Source: Chryseobacterium fluminis (GTDB lineage Bacteria; Bacteroidota; Bacteroidia; Flavobacteriales; Weeksellaceae). From it: 64,000 nucleotides of DNA. The position numbers and the translations under genes were made by a program. Numbering within the stretch: position 1 is the first letter of the stretch; each line of letters opens with the position of its first letter. Below the pieces are notes generated by a model that had not been told where the DNA came from, did not search any database, and saw only the letters and a program-made list of their open reading frames with translations. Location of the stretch: assembly GCF_026314945.1 (NCBI RefSeq), contig NZ_CP111121.1, positions 4,774,001-4,838,000 on the forward strand. Reading direction: 5' to 3'. Shown here piece after piece: positions 46,658 to 56,174 of this stretch.

Positions 46658-48175
46658 ATGAGTAAAAAGAGAGTTTTAATCAGTGTTTCTGACAAAAGCG
46701 GATTGATTGAATTCGCACAGTTTCTGGAAGCCCAAAACTATGAATTGATTTCTACAGGAGGAACATTCAAGCATTTGAAAGACGCTGGTTTAAATCCAAT
46801 TCAGATCGATGAGGTTACGGATTTTCCGGAAATGTTGGATGGAAGAGTGAAAACATTACACCCGAAAGTTCATGGTGGATTATTGGCCGTACGTTCCAAC
46901 GAAGAGCACATGAAAACCGTGCAGGAACACGGAATCGGTCTCATTGATATGGTGATTGTCAATCTTTATCCTTTCTTTGAAAATGTGAACAAAAACATTT
47001 CTCTTCACGAAAAGGTAGAATTTATTGACATCGGAGGTCCATCTATGCTTCGCTCTGCAGCTAAAAACTTTGATTCTGTAACCGTAATTACGGATGTAGA
47101 AGATTATACAACCGTGAAAATCGAAATGGAACAGAACGGGGATACTTATATCGAAACCCGTAAAAAGCTGGCAGGAAAAGTATTTAATCTTACTTCTGCT
47201 TATGACGGCGCGATCTCAAGAATGCTGTTGGAAGAAGATTACCCGACTTATCTAAATGCTTCTTATAAAAAAGTTTCTGACCTTAGATACGGGGAAAACC
47301 CGCACCAGACAGCGGCTTACTACGTTTCTACTTTTGAAAACGGAGCCATGAAAGATTTCGAGCAATTAGGAGGGAAAGAGCTGTCTTTCAATAACCTTCG
47401 CGATATGGATCTTTGCTGGAAGGTGGTTACCGAATTCAAAGAAGAAATGGCCTGTTGTGCTGTAAAACACTCTACCCCTTGTGGCGTGGCGATCGGGACC
47501 TCAGCCCTGGAAACCTATCAGAAAACATTCGAATGTGATCCGGTATCCATCTTTGGCGGAATTGTTGCTATGAACTACAAAATCGATGCAGCAACGGCGG
47601 AAGAATTAAATAAAACATTCCTTGAAATTGTAATGGCTCCTGAGTTTGACGAAGAAGCTCTTGAAGTTTTAAGAAAAAAGAAAAATTTAAGAATTATAAA
47701 GATTGCCAACCCTGTTTCCGATAAACAGACATGGGTAAAGATCGACGGCGGAATTTTAGTTCAGGATAACGACAGCATCTTCTCTGATGATATTAAAGTA
47801 GTAACTGAAACCCAGCCTACAGAAGAGCAGAGAAAAGCACTGTTATTCTCTCAGAGAGTGGTAAAATATGTGAAATCCAATGCGATTGTTGTTTCCAACG
47901 GGATTCAGGCCTTCGGAATCGGAGGAGGACAGGTAAACAGAATCTGGGCGACTCAGCAGGCGATCGAAAGAGCTAAAGAAAAATTCACAGGAGACCTCGT
48001 ATTGGCTTCGGACGCATTTTTCCCTTTCCGTGATGTCGTAGATTTCTGCGCTCAGGAAGGAATCACAGCGATTATCCAGCCGGGAGGCAGTGTAAAAGAC
48101 CAGGACAGCATCGAAGCAGCCAACGAGCACAAAATACCGATGATGTTTACGGCAATCAGACATTTTTTACATTAA
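46658..48175 (+). CDS. purH: Bifunctional AICAR transformylase/IMP cyclohydrolase
   Basis: Catalyses the last two steps to IMP. 505 residues: an N-terminal MGS-like IMP cyclohydrolase ([32 protein letters not shown] about residue 65) and a C-terminal AICAR transformylase with [17 protein letters not shown] (about 270) and [17 protein letters not shown] (about 450). All catalytic landmarks look intact. Third pur gene; the upstream gap carries octamer repeats. Confidence 0.97.
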   Translation: MSKKRVLISVSDKSGLIEFAQFLEAQNYELISTGGTFKHLKDAGLNPIQIDEVTDFPEMLDGRVKTLHPKVHGGLLAVRSNEEHMKTVQEHGIGLIDMVIVNLYPFFENVNKNISLHEKVEFIDIGGPSMLRSAAKNFDSVTVITDVEDYTTVKIEMEQNGDTYIETRKKLAGKVFNLTSAYDGAISRMLLEEDYPTYLNASYKKVSDLRYGENPHQTAAYYVSTFENGAMKDFEQLGGKELSFNNLRDMDLCWKVVTEFKEEMACCAVKHSTPCGVAIGTSALETYQKTFECDPVSIFGGIVAMNYKIDAATAEELNKTFLEIVMAPEFDEEALEVLRKKKNLRIIKIANPVSDKQTWVKIDGGILVQDNDSIFSDDIKVVTETQPTEEQRKALLFSQRVVKYVKSNAIVVSNGIQAFGIGGGQVNRIWATQQAIERAKEKFTGDLVLASDAFFPFRDVVDFCAQEGITAIIQPGGSVKDQDSIEAANEHKIPMMFTAIRHFLH

Positions 48176-48230
48176 TGGTAAAGCAATTGGGCATCGGTTA
48201 TTGGCAATTAGCTAAAATTATATTTTGAGA

Positions 48231-48262
48231 TTGTATTTATAGCATTCAAAATTATATATTTG
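48231..48262 (+). promoter_or_regulatory. Promoter of purD
   Basis: TTG at 48231-48233, a 21-base spacer and TATATTTG at 48255-48262, 30 bases before the purD ATG, indicate that purD has its own promoter in addition to any read-through. Confidence 0.65.
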
Positions 48263-48292
48263 TAAAGTATAGACTAGATAATTAAATAAAGT

Positions 48293-49531
48293 ATGAGAAT
48301 ATTAATCATAGGTGAAGGTGGAAGAGAGTCTGCTTTGGCTGCAAAGCTTCACAGCGATTCCAGAGTTTCTGAAATGTTTTTTGCAAACGGAAATGCGACT
48401 ACCGATGTAATAGGGAAAAATGTTCATTTATCAGAGATTAAAGAACTTAGAGATTTTGCAATCAAGGAAAAAATAGATTTAACGATCGTAGGTCCGGAAG
48501 CACCGCTAGTTGCCGGTTTAAAGGACGAATTTAAAAAGCATGATCTGAAAGTTTTTGGTCCGAATCAAAAAGTAGCCAGCCTGGAAGGAAGTAAAGCTTT
48601 CTCTAAGAAATTTATGCAGACCTATGGTATCAAAACAGCCAAAGCGGTAGTATTTGACTCCTATAATGAAGCTAAAGACTATGTTCAGACTCAGGAGTTT
48701 CCATTGGTAATCAAGGCAAGCGGTTTAGCTGGCGGAAAAGGTGTTGTTATTTGTGATACCTTAGAAGAAGCTGAAGCAACGATCCATGATTTCATGATCA
48801 GAAGGATCTATGGAGATGCCGGAATCCGTTTAGTTATCGAAGAATTTTTACAGGGCTTTGAAGCTTCCATTATTGCTTTCTCAAACGGTGAGAAGATTTT
48901 TCCTTGTATCGCTGCTAAAGATTATAAAAAAGCCGGAAATGGTGATACAGGACCGAATACGGGAGGAATGGGATCTGTAGCGCCGAGTCCTGAATTTACT
49001 GAAGAGCATTACGCCGATTTCGACAAAAATATCCTGCAGCCTACCGTGGCAGGTCTTAAAGGAGAAGGATTCAGCTTTAAAGGAATCATTTTCTTTGGAT
49101 TGATGGTGACCAAAAACGGAACCTACCTTTTAGAATATAATATGAGGTTCGGAGACCCTGAAACACAGGTATTAATGGCTTTGATGGAAAACAATCTTTT
49201 AGATGTCATCAATGATTGTATGGACGGTAAAGAAATCGAGCTTAAATTTAAAGACGAAAAAGCTGTTTGTCTGGTAATGTGTTCGGGAGGTTATCCAAGA
49301 AACATCGAAACCGGTTTCGAAATCACGGGTGAAGATAAAGTGAAACACAGCCAGCTGCTTCATGCCGGAGCTGTCAGAAGAGGCGATAAAGTAGTTTCCA
49401 ACGGTGGCAGAGTGCTGAACATCGTAGCTACGGGAGCCACCTATGAAGATGCCCGCAAAAAAGTGTATGAAGATGCAAGTCATGTACATTTCGATTATGG
49501 CTTCTACAGAGAAGATATCGGAAAGTTTTAA
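48293..49531 (+). CDS. purD: Phosphoribosylamine-glycine ligase (GAR synthetase)
   Basis: Joins glycine to phosphoribosylamine with ATP. 412 residues of ATP-grasp type: ILIIGEGGRESALAAKL at the N-terminus, VGPEAPLVAGL near residue 65, the ATP-grasp loop VIKASGLAGGKGVV (about 140), TGGMGSVAPSPEF (about 223) and a metal-binding YNMRFGDPETQ (about 285). Has its own promoter and a terminator after it, so it may be a separate unit within the pur cluster. Confidence 0.97.
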   Translation: MRILIIGEGGRESALAAKLHSDSRVSEMFFANGNATTDVIGKNVHLSEIKELRDFAIKEKIDLTIVGPEAPLVAGLKDEFKKHDLKVFGPNQKVASLEGSKAFSKKFMQTYGIKTAKAVVFDSYNEAKDYVQTQEFPLVIKASGLAGGKGVVICDTLEEAEATIHDFMIRRIYGDAGIRLVIEEFLQGFEASIIAFSNGEKIFPCIAAKDYKKAGNGDTGPNTGGMGSVAPSPEFTEEHYADFDKNILQPTVAGLKGEGFSFKGIIFFGLMVTKNGTYLLEYNMRFGDPETQVLMALMENNLLDVINDCMDGKEIELKFKDEKAVCLVMCSGGYPRNIETGFEITGEDKVKHSQLLHAGAVRRGDKVVSNGGRVLNIVATGATYEDARKKVYEDASHVHFDYGFYREDIGKF

Positions 49532-49545
49532 AATAAAATCACGGA

Positions 49546-49577
49546 AAAAGATTTGGAGCAATCCAGGTCTTTTTTTG
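49546..49577 (+). terminator. purD terminator
   Basis: A 12-bp stem with two G-U pairs and a GCAA tetraloop, ending in a T run, 15 bases past the stop. Confidence 0.85.
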
Positions 49578-49631
49578 TAAGCAAGTTGAAATTTAGATTT
49601 CAGATAATAAGATTATAGATTCCGGACTAAA

Positions 49632-49660
49632 AGTCTCATGTCTCATATCTAAATCTGACG
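49632..49660. repeat. 7-bp degenerate repeats before guaA
   Basis: AGTCTCA-TGTCTCA-TATCTAA-ATCTGAC heptads in the gap ahead of guaA, like those at 13124-13218. Confidence 0.5.
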
Positions 49661-49685
49661 TCATTAAAAACAAATTAATTCAAAA

Positions 49686-51215
49686 ATGAACAACGGTATT
49701 ATCATATTAGATTTCGGATCACAGTACAATCAGCTTATCGGAAGAAGAATCCGTGAGATGGGAGTATACTCTGAAATCTTGCCTTTCAATACACCATTAG
49801 AAACAATTTTAGAAAAACAGCCGAGAGGAATTATCCTTTCCGGAGGACCAAGTTCTGTCAATGCAGAAAATGCCCACTTAGTAGAAAAAGAACTATACGA
49901 GCAGGGGATTCCGGTTTTGGGAATCTGCTACGGAATGCAGCTGACTGCACATCTTTTAGGCGGAAAAGTGCATAAAGGAGTAAAAGGAGAGTATGGAAAA
50001 GCTCACCTGGAGATTGTAAAAGAAAGTTCTTTACTGAAAGGGGTTACAGACAATTCTATCGTCTGGATGAGCCATTTTGATGAAGTGGGAGAATTGCCCG
50101 CCGGTTTTGAATTGAATGCAAAATCAGGTGTAATCGCTTCTATTTCAAATGAAGATAAAAAGATCTATTGCGTACAGTTTCACCCGGAAGTTTCACATAC
50201 AGAAGAAGGAGGAAAGATGCTGGAGAATTTTGTTTTCGGAATCTGCGATGCTGAGAAAAACTGGAAACTGACCAATTATATTGAAAAAACAGTTGCCGAA
50301 ATCAGGGAAAAAGTAGGAGATCAGAAAGTGATCCTCGGACTTTCTGGTGGAGTAGATTCTTCCGTAGCTGCCGTACTGATCCATAAAGCGATCGGTGATC
50401 AGCTGACCTGTATCTTTGTTGACACGGGATTGTTAAGAAAAGATGAAGACAAAAAAGTAATGGATAATTATGGAGAACATTTCCATATGAACATTAAGCT
50501 GGTGGATGCTTCTGAAAGATTTTTATCCAAATTAGCCGGTGTTGATGATCCGGAAGCCAAAAGAAAAATCATCGGAAACGAATTTATTCATGTTTTTGAT
50601 GAAGAATCCCATAAAATCGAAGGGGCTAAATTCTTAGCGCAGGGAACCATTTATCCTGATGTGATCGAAAGCCAGTCCGTAAACGGACCGTCAGCGGTCA
50701 TTAAATCGCACCATAATGTCGGCGGACTTCCCGAAGAAATGGATTTCGAATTACTGGAACCTTTAAGAGAATTATTTAAGGATGAAGTTAGAAAAGTAGG
50801 AGAAGAACTGGGAATTCCACATCATCTGGTTCACAGACATCCTTTTCCGGGCCCAGGTCTGGGAATCAGGATTTTGGGAGCAGTTGACGCTGAAAAAGTG
50901 AGAATTTTGCAGGAAGCAGATGATATCTTCATCGAAGAATTATATAAAAATGATCTTTACGAAAAAGTATCCCAGGCATTCGTCGTTTTACTTCCTGTAA
51001 AATCAGTAGGCGTAATGGGCGACGAAAGAACATATGAATATACTGCGGTCGTTCGTTCTGCCAACACCATCGACTTCATGACCGCAACCTGGAGCCGACT
51101 TCCTTACGAGTTTCTGGATACGGTTTCCAGCAGAATCATCAATGAAGTACGCGGGATCAACAGAGTTGCTTACGATATTTCAAGCAAACCGCCTGCAACC
51201 ATCGAGTGGGAATAG
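49686..51215 (+). CDS. guaA: GMP synthase (glutamine-hydrolysing)
   Basis: Converts XMP to GMP. 509 residues: an N-terminal class I glutamine amidotransferase with the nucleophile in GICYGMQL (about Cys80) and His/Glu in QFHPEVSHTEEGG (about 160-172); then the ATP pyrophosphatase loop LGLSGGVDSSVAAVL (about 218-232) and the C-terminal dimerisation domain ending PPATIEWE. Last gene of the purine cluster, ending in a strong terminator. Confidence 0.97.
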   Translation: MNNGIIILDFGSQYNQLIGRRIREMGVYSEILPFNTPLETILEKQPRGIILSGGPSSVNAENAHLVEKELYEQGIPVLGICYGMQLTAHLLGGKVHKGVKGEYGKAHLEIVKESSLLKGVTDNSIVWMSHFDEVGELPAGFELNAKSGVIASISNEDKKIYCVQFHPEVSHTEEGGKMLENFVFGICDAEKNWKLTNYIEKTVAEIREKVGDQKVILGLSGGVDSSVAAVLIHKAIGDQLTCIFVDTGLLRKDEDKKVMDNYGEHFHMNIKLVDASERFLSKLAGVDDPEAKRKIIGNEFIHVFDEESHKIEGAKFLAQGTIYPDVIESQSVNGPSAVIKSHHNVGGLPEEMDFELLEPLRELFKDEVRKVGEELGIPHHLVHRHPFPGPGLGIRILGAVDAEKVRILQEADDIFIEELYKNDLYEKVSQAFVVLLPVKSVGVMGDERTYEYTAVVRSANTIDFMTATWSRLPYEFLDTVSSRIINEVRGINRVAYDISSKPPATIEWE

Positions 51216-51235
51216 TTTGACCTGAATTTACCTAT

Positions 51236-51262
51236 AAATCCTGCCTTTTGGCGGGATTTTTT
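51236..51262 (+). terminator. guaA terminator
   Basis: A 10-bp stem (AAATCCTGCC, one G-U) with TTTT loop and T run, 21 bases past the stop. Confidence 0.85.
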
Positions 51263-51680
51263 ATTGAAATCAATTTAAATGTAGGATTTGATAGACAGAA
51301 AGTTTTATTAAAATCGGAATCTTCTTGACGCAAGTCTACTCTCTGTCAGATGATGATTTAATAAGGATTGCGGAAGAATTAACAAAATGATTGAGAAAGC
51401 TGTATACCATCTTCGCGAAGCAAATTTCATTTGCCTTTGCCTCTTAAAAACAGCGGTATGTTATAAAAACTTTGCGTTAAAATAATTGGACAGATTTCTG
51501 TCTGATAAAATATCTGCGATTTCATGACACTCACAATATTTCCAGTTTATATTTAAGTCTATGGCACTTTCGACAGTAGAGGTAATATTCATTATGAAAA
51601 TTCATTAAATGATGCATTCATGCTTCTTACAAGTAATTGCATGTCGGAAATTTTCCCTAAATTTAAGTAAAATTACATCA
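51263..51680. other. Gene-free gap with repeat copy B and an ORF fragment
   Basis: About 420 bases without a full gene. It holds the 52-bp dispersed repeat at 51397-51448, including the palindrome CTTCGCGAAG and the hairpin GCAAAT-TTC-ATTTGC. An open frame ending at 51390 reads SLSDDDLIRIAEELTK, which looks like the end of a lost protein. No start or upstream homology could be seen. Confidence 0.5.
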
Positions 51681-53183
51681 ATGCAAATAGAAACGAGGCC
51701 CCTGACCGTTCAGGATTATGAAGAATTGGTCGTAACGATGAAGCGTGCCTATCCACAAATGTCAGAATCGATATGGTCCAGGAAAAGTATCGAGAAACTT
51801 ACCCGGATATTCCCGAAAGGACAGATTTGTATCACAGTAGACGGAAAATTGGCGGCCGTGGCGCTGTCTATCATTGTTAATTATAATGAATTCGGAGATG
51901 AGCATACCTATAGCGATATTACGGGAAATTATACATTCAATACCCATTTGTCGACAGGGGATGTCCTGTACGGAATAGAGATCTTTGTAGATCCTGAGTT
52001 CCGCGAACTGAGGTTAGGAAGACGCTTATATGATGCCAGAAAAGAATTATGTGAATTGCTGAATCTTAAGTCTATTGTTCTAGGGGGAAGAATTCCGAAT
52101 TATCATAAATATAGTAATGAACTTTCAGCGAGGGATTATATCCGCAAAGTCCGCGACAAGGAAATTTACGATCCCGTTTTGTCTTTTCAGCTTTCCAATA
52201 ACTTTTTACCGATAAGAGTCCTTAAAAAATATCTGCCTGAGGATGAATCTTCAAAGGAAAATGCGGTTCTTTTACAATGGAATAATGTCTACTACAGCAA
52301 AAAACCAAACACCATGCAGGACAGCATCATCCGTCTGGGGCTGGTGCAGTGGCAGATGAGGCATTTTAAAGACATTGATGCCTTTTACGAGCAGGTGGAG
52401 TTTTTTGTAAACGTAATGGGCGACTACAAATCGGACTTTGTGCTGTTCCCGGAATTATTCAATACTCCTTTGCTGGCACCGTTCAATAAGCTTTCCGAGA
52501 GAGACAGTATGATAGAATTGGCTAAGCTTACGGAAGATATAAAAAACAGGATTTCAGAATTGGCGATCAGTTACAACGTTAATATTATTTCCGGAAGCAT
52601 GCCTGTTTTTGAGAATAATGATCTGTATAACGTGAGCTACCTGCTTCATCGTGACGGTCGCGTAGACGAATACCGCAAAATTCACATCACGCCTAATGAA
52701 AGAAAGTATTACGGAATGAAAGGAGGAAGTGAAATAAAAGTTTTCGATACGGATTGCGGAAAAATCGGTCTTGTGATCTGCTATGATGTGGAATTTCCGG
52801 AACTCCCGAGAATCCTGGCAGATCAGGGAATGAAAATTTTATTTGTCCCTTATCTTACCGATACCCAGAATGCCTACATCAGAGTGCGTCACTGTGCAGC
52901 GGCCAGAGCGATAGAAAATGAATGTTATGTAGCAATTGCGGGCTGCGTCGGGAATTTACCCGGAGTGAATAATATGGATATTCAGTTCGGCCAGGCAGCA
53001 GTATTTACCCCTTCCGACTTTGCGTTTCCTTCCAATGCCGTAAAAGGAGAAGCGACGCCGAATACCGAAATGACCTTAATTGTAGACGTTGATTTAAATC
53101 TCCTCAAAGATCTTCACTATCATGGCTCTGTCCAGGTCATGAAAGACCGGAGAAACGACCTCTATGAGACATATCTTAAATAA
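51681..53183 (+). CDS. GNAT acetyltransferase-nitrilase superfamily fusion
   Basis: 500 residues from the ATG at 51681, where the GNAT domain begins (MQIETRPLTVQDYEELV); an upstream ATG at 51609 adds 24 unlike residues. Residues 1-190 are the GNAT part with FVDPEFRELRLGRRLYDARK as the acetyl-CoA-binding segment. Residues ~215-495 are a carbon-nitrogen hydrolase with all three catalytic residues: Glu in FPELF, Lys in YRKIHITP and Cys in VICYDVEFPE. Substrates are unknown; an amide is the likely target of the hydrolase half. Single gene with a terminator shared with the convergent peptide gene. Confidence 0.92.
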   Translation: MQIETRPLTVQDYEELVVTMKRAYPQMSESIWSRKSIEKLTRIFPKGQICITVDGKLAAVALSIIVNYNEFGDEHTYSDITGNYTFNTHLSTGDVLYGIEIFVDPEFRELRLGRRLYDARKELCELLNLKSIVLGGRIPNYHKYSNELSARDYIRKVRDKEIYDPVLSFQLSNNFLPIRVLKKYLPEDESSKENAVLLQWNNVYYSKKPNTMQDSIIRLGLVQWQMRHFKDIDAFYEQVEFFVNVMGDYKSDFVLFPELFNTPLLAPFNKLSERDSMIELAKLTEDIKNRISELAISYNVNIISGSMPVFENNDLYNVSYLLHRDGRVDEYRKIHITPNERKYYGMKGGSEIKVFDTDCGKIGLVICYDVEFPELPRILADQGMKILFVPYLTDTQNAYIRVRHCAAARAIENECYVAIAGCVGNLPGVNNMDIQFGQAAVFTPSDFAFPSNAVKGEATPNTEMTLIVDVDLNLLKDLHYHGSVQVMKDRRNDLYETYLK

Positions 53184-53219
53184 AAAGAAGACTGCACCTA
53201 AGATGCAGTCTTCTTTTTT
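53183..53219. terminator. Bidirectional terminator
   Basis: A 14-bp perfect stem (AAAAGAAGACTGCA) with a 7-base loop; A-rich on one side and T-rich on the other, serving the nitrilase fusion and the convergent small peptide gene. Confidence 0.9.
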
Positions 53220-53227
53220 CCATCGGA

Positions 53228-53383
53228 CTATTTGTACTGCGGGCAGATCACAGCCGGACAAATCAACCTCGGACATCTTGGTCTTCCGTCGTCCGGACAA
53301 CATTGATTAGAACAGTTGGTAATAATTATACCTCCTGCGATGCTTTGCATTTGTTGTCTTGATACTTTCTTTAAATTTTTCAT
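53228..53383 (-). CDS. Double-glycine bacteriocin-like small peptide
   Basis: 51 residues, too short for most ORF thresholds. The leader MKNLKKVSRQQMQSIAGG has the double-glycine form common in Chryseobacterium bacteriocin-like peptides (MKNLKKLSR...GG). The 33-residue core that follows is rich in Cys (six) and Pro, including CSNQCCPDDG and CPRLICPAVICPQYK, with regular C-P steps. It would be cut after Gly-Gly by a C39 peptidase transporter, but none lies in this window. Function (bacteriocin, signal or metal binding) is unknown. The A-rich DNA upstream could serve translation initiation. Confidence 0.8.
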   Translation of the reverse strand: MKNLKKVSRQQMQSIAGGIIITNCSNQCCPDDGRPRCPRLICPAVICPQYK

Positions 53384-53603
53384 TTTAATAATTTTTGAAG
53401 TTTAGTTTTTGTTATTTTGATTCCTGTAAAGTTAAAAAAATAATTGAATAAACAAATTTAAACTTGAAATATTACCATCTATAAAGGCAAAACAGGTAAT
53501 GATTGCCATTCATCCATCACAAGATAAAGCAGATCAATAAAAATAACAGATTGCATTTTTAAAGGAACAATTTTTGAATTAAATTGCAACTACATTTCAA
53601 GAT

Positions 53604-55254
53604 ATGTTTGACAAGCAACAGAGAAAACTGAAAAGATCCGCAAAATTAATTTCCGTATTAAGCAAATACGGTTTTAAAGATATGCTCGCGAGAATGAACA
53701 GCGGAAACAAGCAGGTTGATATTCCCGGAAATTCCGATGAAATTATTTCAAAAGGAACGGTATACGAAAGAATCAGGCTGGTGCTGGAAGAACTGGGACC
53801 TACTTTTGTCAAGCTTGGACAGACCTTTAGCAACAGGGAAGATCTTCTGCCGGCAGAACTTATTCAGGAATTACAGAAACTTCAGGATAAAGTAGAGGTG
53901 GTAGAAATGAATGTTGAAGAAATTCTGGAGAATGAATTTAATATTTCCGTAGCAGAACATTTTCTGGAAATTCCTAAAGAACCCCTGGCCACAGCCTCTA
54001 TTGCGCAGGTTTATAAAGCAGCTTTAATTGACGGCACAGAAGTTATACTGAAAATTAAGAAAGCCGATGTTCAGAGCGTTATTGAAGATGATCTGCTTTT
54101 AATCAAAGATCTTGAAAAACTGATTTCGTCCTATTCTGAAATTGGTGACAAACTTAATCTGAAACAAGCCATTTCAACGTTTGAAAAGTCACTGCTGGAA
54201 GAAGTTTCATTGATCAATGAGAAGGAAAATATCCTCCAGTTTGCAAGAAATTTTAAAAATAATAAAGAGACCTACGTTCCAAAAATTTACGAAGATTTTT
54301 CCAACAACAATATCCTCTGTATGGAATTTATCGACGGAATCAAAGTGACGGATAAAATTTCTTTATTAGCGCACGATATTAATCCTGTCAAGGTTTCGGA
54401 AGAAGGTTTAAGGCTTTTCGTATCCCAGATTTTAGACTACGGTTTCTTCCATGCAGACCCTCATGCAGGAAATATCCTGGTAAAAAGAGACGGAAAGGTT
54501 GTGTTCATTGATTTTGGAGCCGTGGGAAAAATTCCGCCCAATGATAAGGAGATCCTTGAAGATCTGATTGTAAGTTTCGTTGCCAAAAATCCTCATAAAA
54601 TTGTAAGGTATCTCAAAAAAATGGCGATCAGCTACCAGATTCCTGATGAAAGAAGATTTGAAAATGATGTAGAAGATATTCTCAATTTTGTCCACAGTAC
54701 CTCTTCTGAAAGAAATAAATCCCCAGGCCATCATCAATAAAATGAAAGATGTTTTAAAGGATAACCGACTGTATATGCCGGATTATTTTTATCTTCTGTT
54801 TAAAGGAATCGGCTTGATAGAAGGAGTAGGACGCACCATAAATCCTGACCTGGATGTCGTTAAAAGTCTACATCCGTACACCAAAAAAATATTCGCGAAA
54901 AAGATAAGTCCTAAGAATATTTTAAAAACGGGAATGGATAAAATGATGAATTTTACAGACAATGTGGATGAAATCCCTAAAGAATTACGTTCCGTTTTAC
55001 AAAAACTCGACGACAATAAATTCACCATTGCCAGCGAAATTAAAAATATTGAAAAGACCAACAGGCTCATAAAATCGAGCATCATCAATCTGATCCTAAC
55101 CATGATTTTAGGGGCCAATATCATTGCAACAGCTATCGTATTTGCTTCCGAGTCGGGCCCGAGGATAGGAGAACTTTCACTGGTTGCGGTACTGGGATTC
55201 ATCTTTTCAGTTCTGTTGATCATCGTTATTTTATTAAGAATTACCAGAAAATAA
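53604..55254 (+). pseudogene. ubiB: UbiB/AarF/ABC1 atypical kinase, frameshifted
   Basis: Residues 1-370 give an intact kinase-like core: KGTVYERIRLVLEELGPTFVKLGQ (ABC1 signature), ATASIAQVYKA (Ala-rich nucleotide loop), FHADPHAGNIL and VFIDFGAVGKI. Near 54710 the first frame runs into 9 unrelated residues and stops at 54738-54740. The shifted frame continues with LKEINPQAIINKMKDVLK and two C-terminal membrane helices (about 55080-55240), as in the full-length family of ~550 residues. Removing one base in the TCTTCT stretch around 54708-54712 restores the frame. The family supports quinone biosynthesis or lipid homeostasis. Either real inactivation or a sequence error. Confidence 0.88.
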
Positions 55255-55367
55255 TTTTATCTGTATCCCACATGAAATAAGGGAATTTGTGAACAATCAG
55301 CTTGCTGTTAAAAGATTGTATGGAATAGCAACAAAGATCAAAAACAATATTAAATGACACCTATACC

Positions 55368-55871
55368 ATGAAAATACTCATTTCTTCATTACTCACATTG
55401 TACAGTGTTATCATTTTTGCCCAACAGCAGGAAGGAATATCAGGAGACTTTAACGGCGACGGGAAAAAAGAATATGCCTATACAAAACTGAAAGACTGTA
55501 ACGACGATTGTGACGGAGCATGTGAAACCGTGATTTATTTCAGTGATAAAAATATAAAGCCATTCACCATTTCACCATCCCGGGACGGAACTTTATATAA
55601 CCTATCCGATTTAAATAACGACGGAAAAGATGACCTCGGCTTTTATCCCGACTGGTGTACAAGCTGCTGGCATCCGCTGTATGTCTATACCTTTACAAAA
55701 AATGGCTGGAAGCCTTTAGTATCGCCTATTTCCACCCATTGCTCACAGTGGGAAGAAGAAAAATTCCCGATCAGAAAAGATCCGAATAAGAAAGGGTTTG
55801 TAATTATTACCTCCAGCGTATGGAAAGATGATGATATAAAAATCGTGAGTAAAAGTGTGAAGGTTAACTGA
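55368..55871 (+). CDS. Secreted protein with calcium-binding VCBS/FG-GAP-like repeats
   Basis: 167 residues with signal peptide ending IIFAQ. Two DxDxDG-type loops, GDFNGDGKKEYA (about 26-37) and LSDLNNDGKDDLGF (about 83-96), are the calcium-binding turns of FG-GAP/VCBS propeller blades. Between and after them are Cys pairs (CNDDCDGAC, WCTSCWHP) likely to form disulfides. Too short for a full propeller. Function unknown; extracellular or periplasmic location is inferred. Confidence 0.72.
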   Translation: MKILISSLLTLYSVIIFAQQQEGISGDFNGDGKKEYAYTKLKDCNDDCDGACETVIYFSDKNIKPFTISPSRDGTLYNLSDLNNDGKDDLGFYPDWCTSCWHPLYVYTFTKNGWKPLVSPISTHCSQWEEEKFPIRKDPNKKGFVIITSSVWKDDDIKIVSKSVKVN

Positions 55872-55992
55872 TGATATTGTAGCTGAAAACTGAAGTGTGA
55901 AAGTTTAAAACCATACATAGAAGTTGTTTAAACTTATTCAGGAAAAAATAGTTCCGAGAAAATTAGCATTTTTAGACACAATGTAAAAGACT

Positions 55993-56173
55993 AACGATCT
56001 GGAATTCATTAGCAAAAATAAAATAGAGAAATGGATTTCACCATTTAAGCAGAGGGAAAAGAGGATTTTCTACGAGGTTTAATTTGGTAAAAATAATTCA
56101 GATCATTATAAAACGGCTGAAAACCGGTTGCCAGTGGCCGAAACTTTCGTTAAAGGAGTATTATGGGGAAGAA
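55993..56173 (+). pseudogene. IS5-type transposase 5' remnant (frameshifted)
   Basis: An N-terminal transposase piece: NDLEFISKNKIEKWISPF in one frame, then after a stop/frameshift near 56080 the frame reads LVKIIQIIIKRLKTGCQW followed by SLKEYYGE. The block I..RLKTGCQW..L is the DUF4096 start of Bacteroidota IS5-family transposases. Only about 60 codons remain, and the catalytic DDE part is absent. It abuts the 225-bp tandem repeats. Confidence 0.6.
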
Positions 56174-56174
56174 A

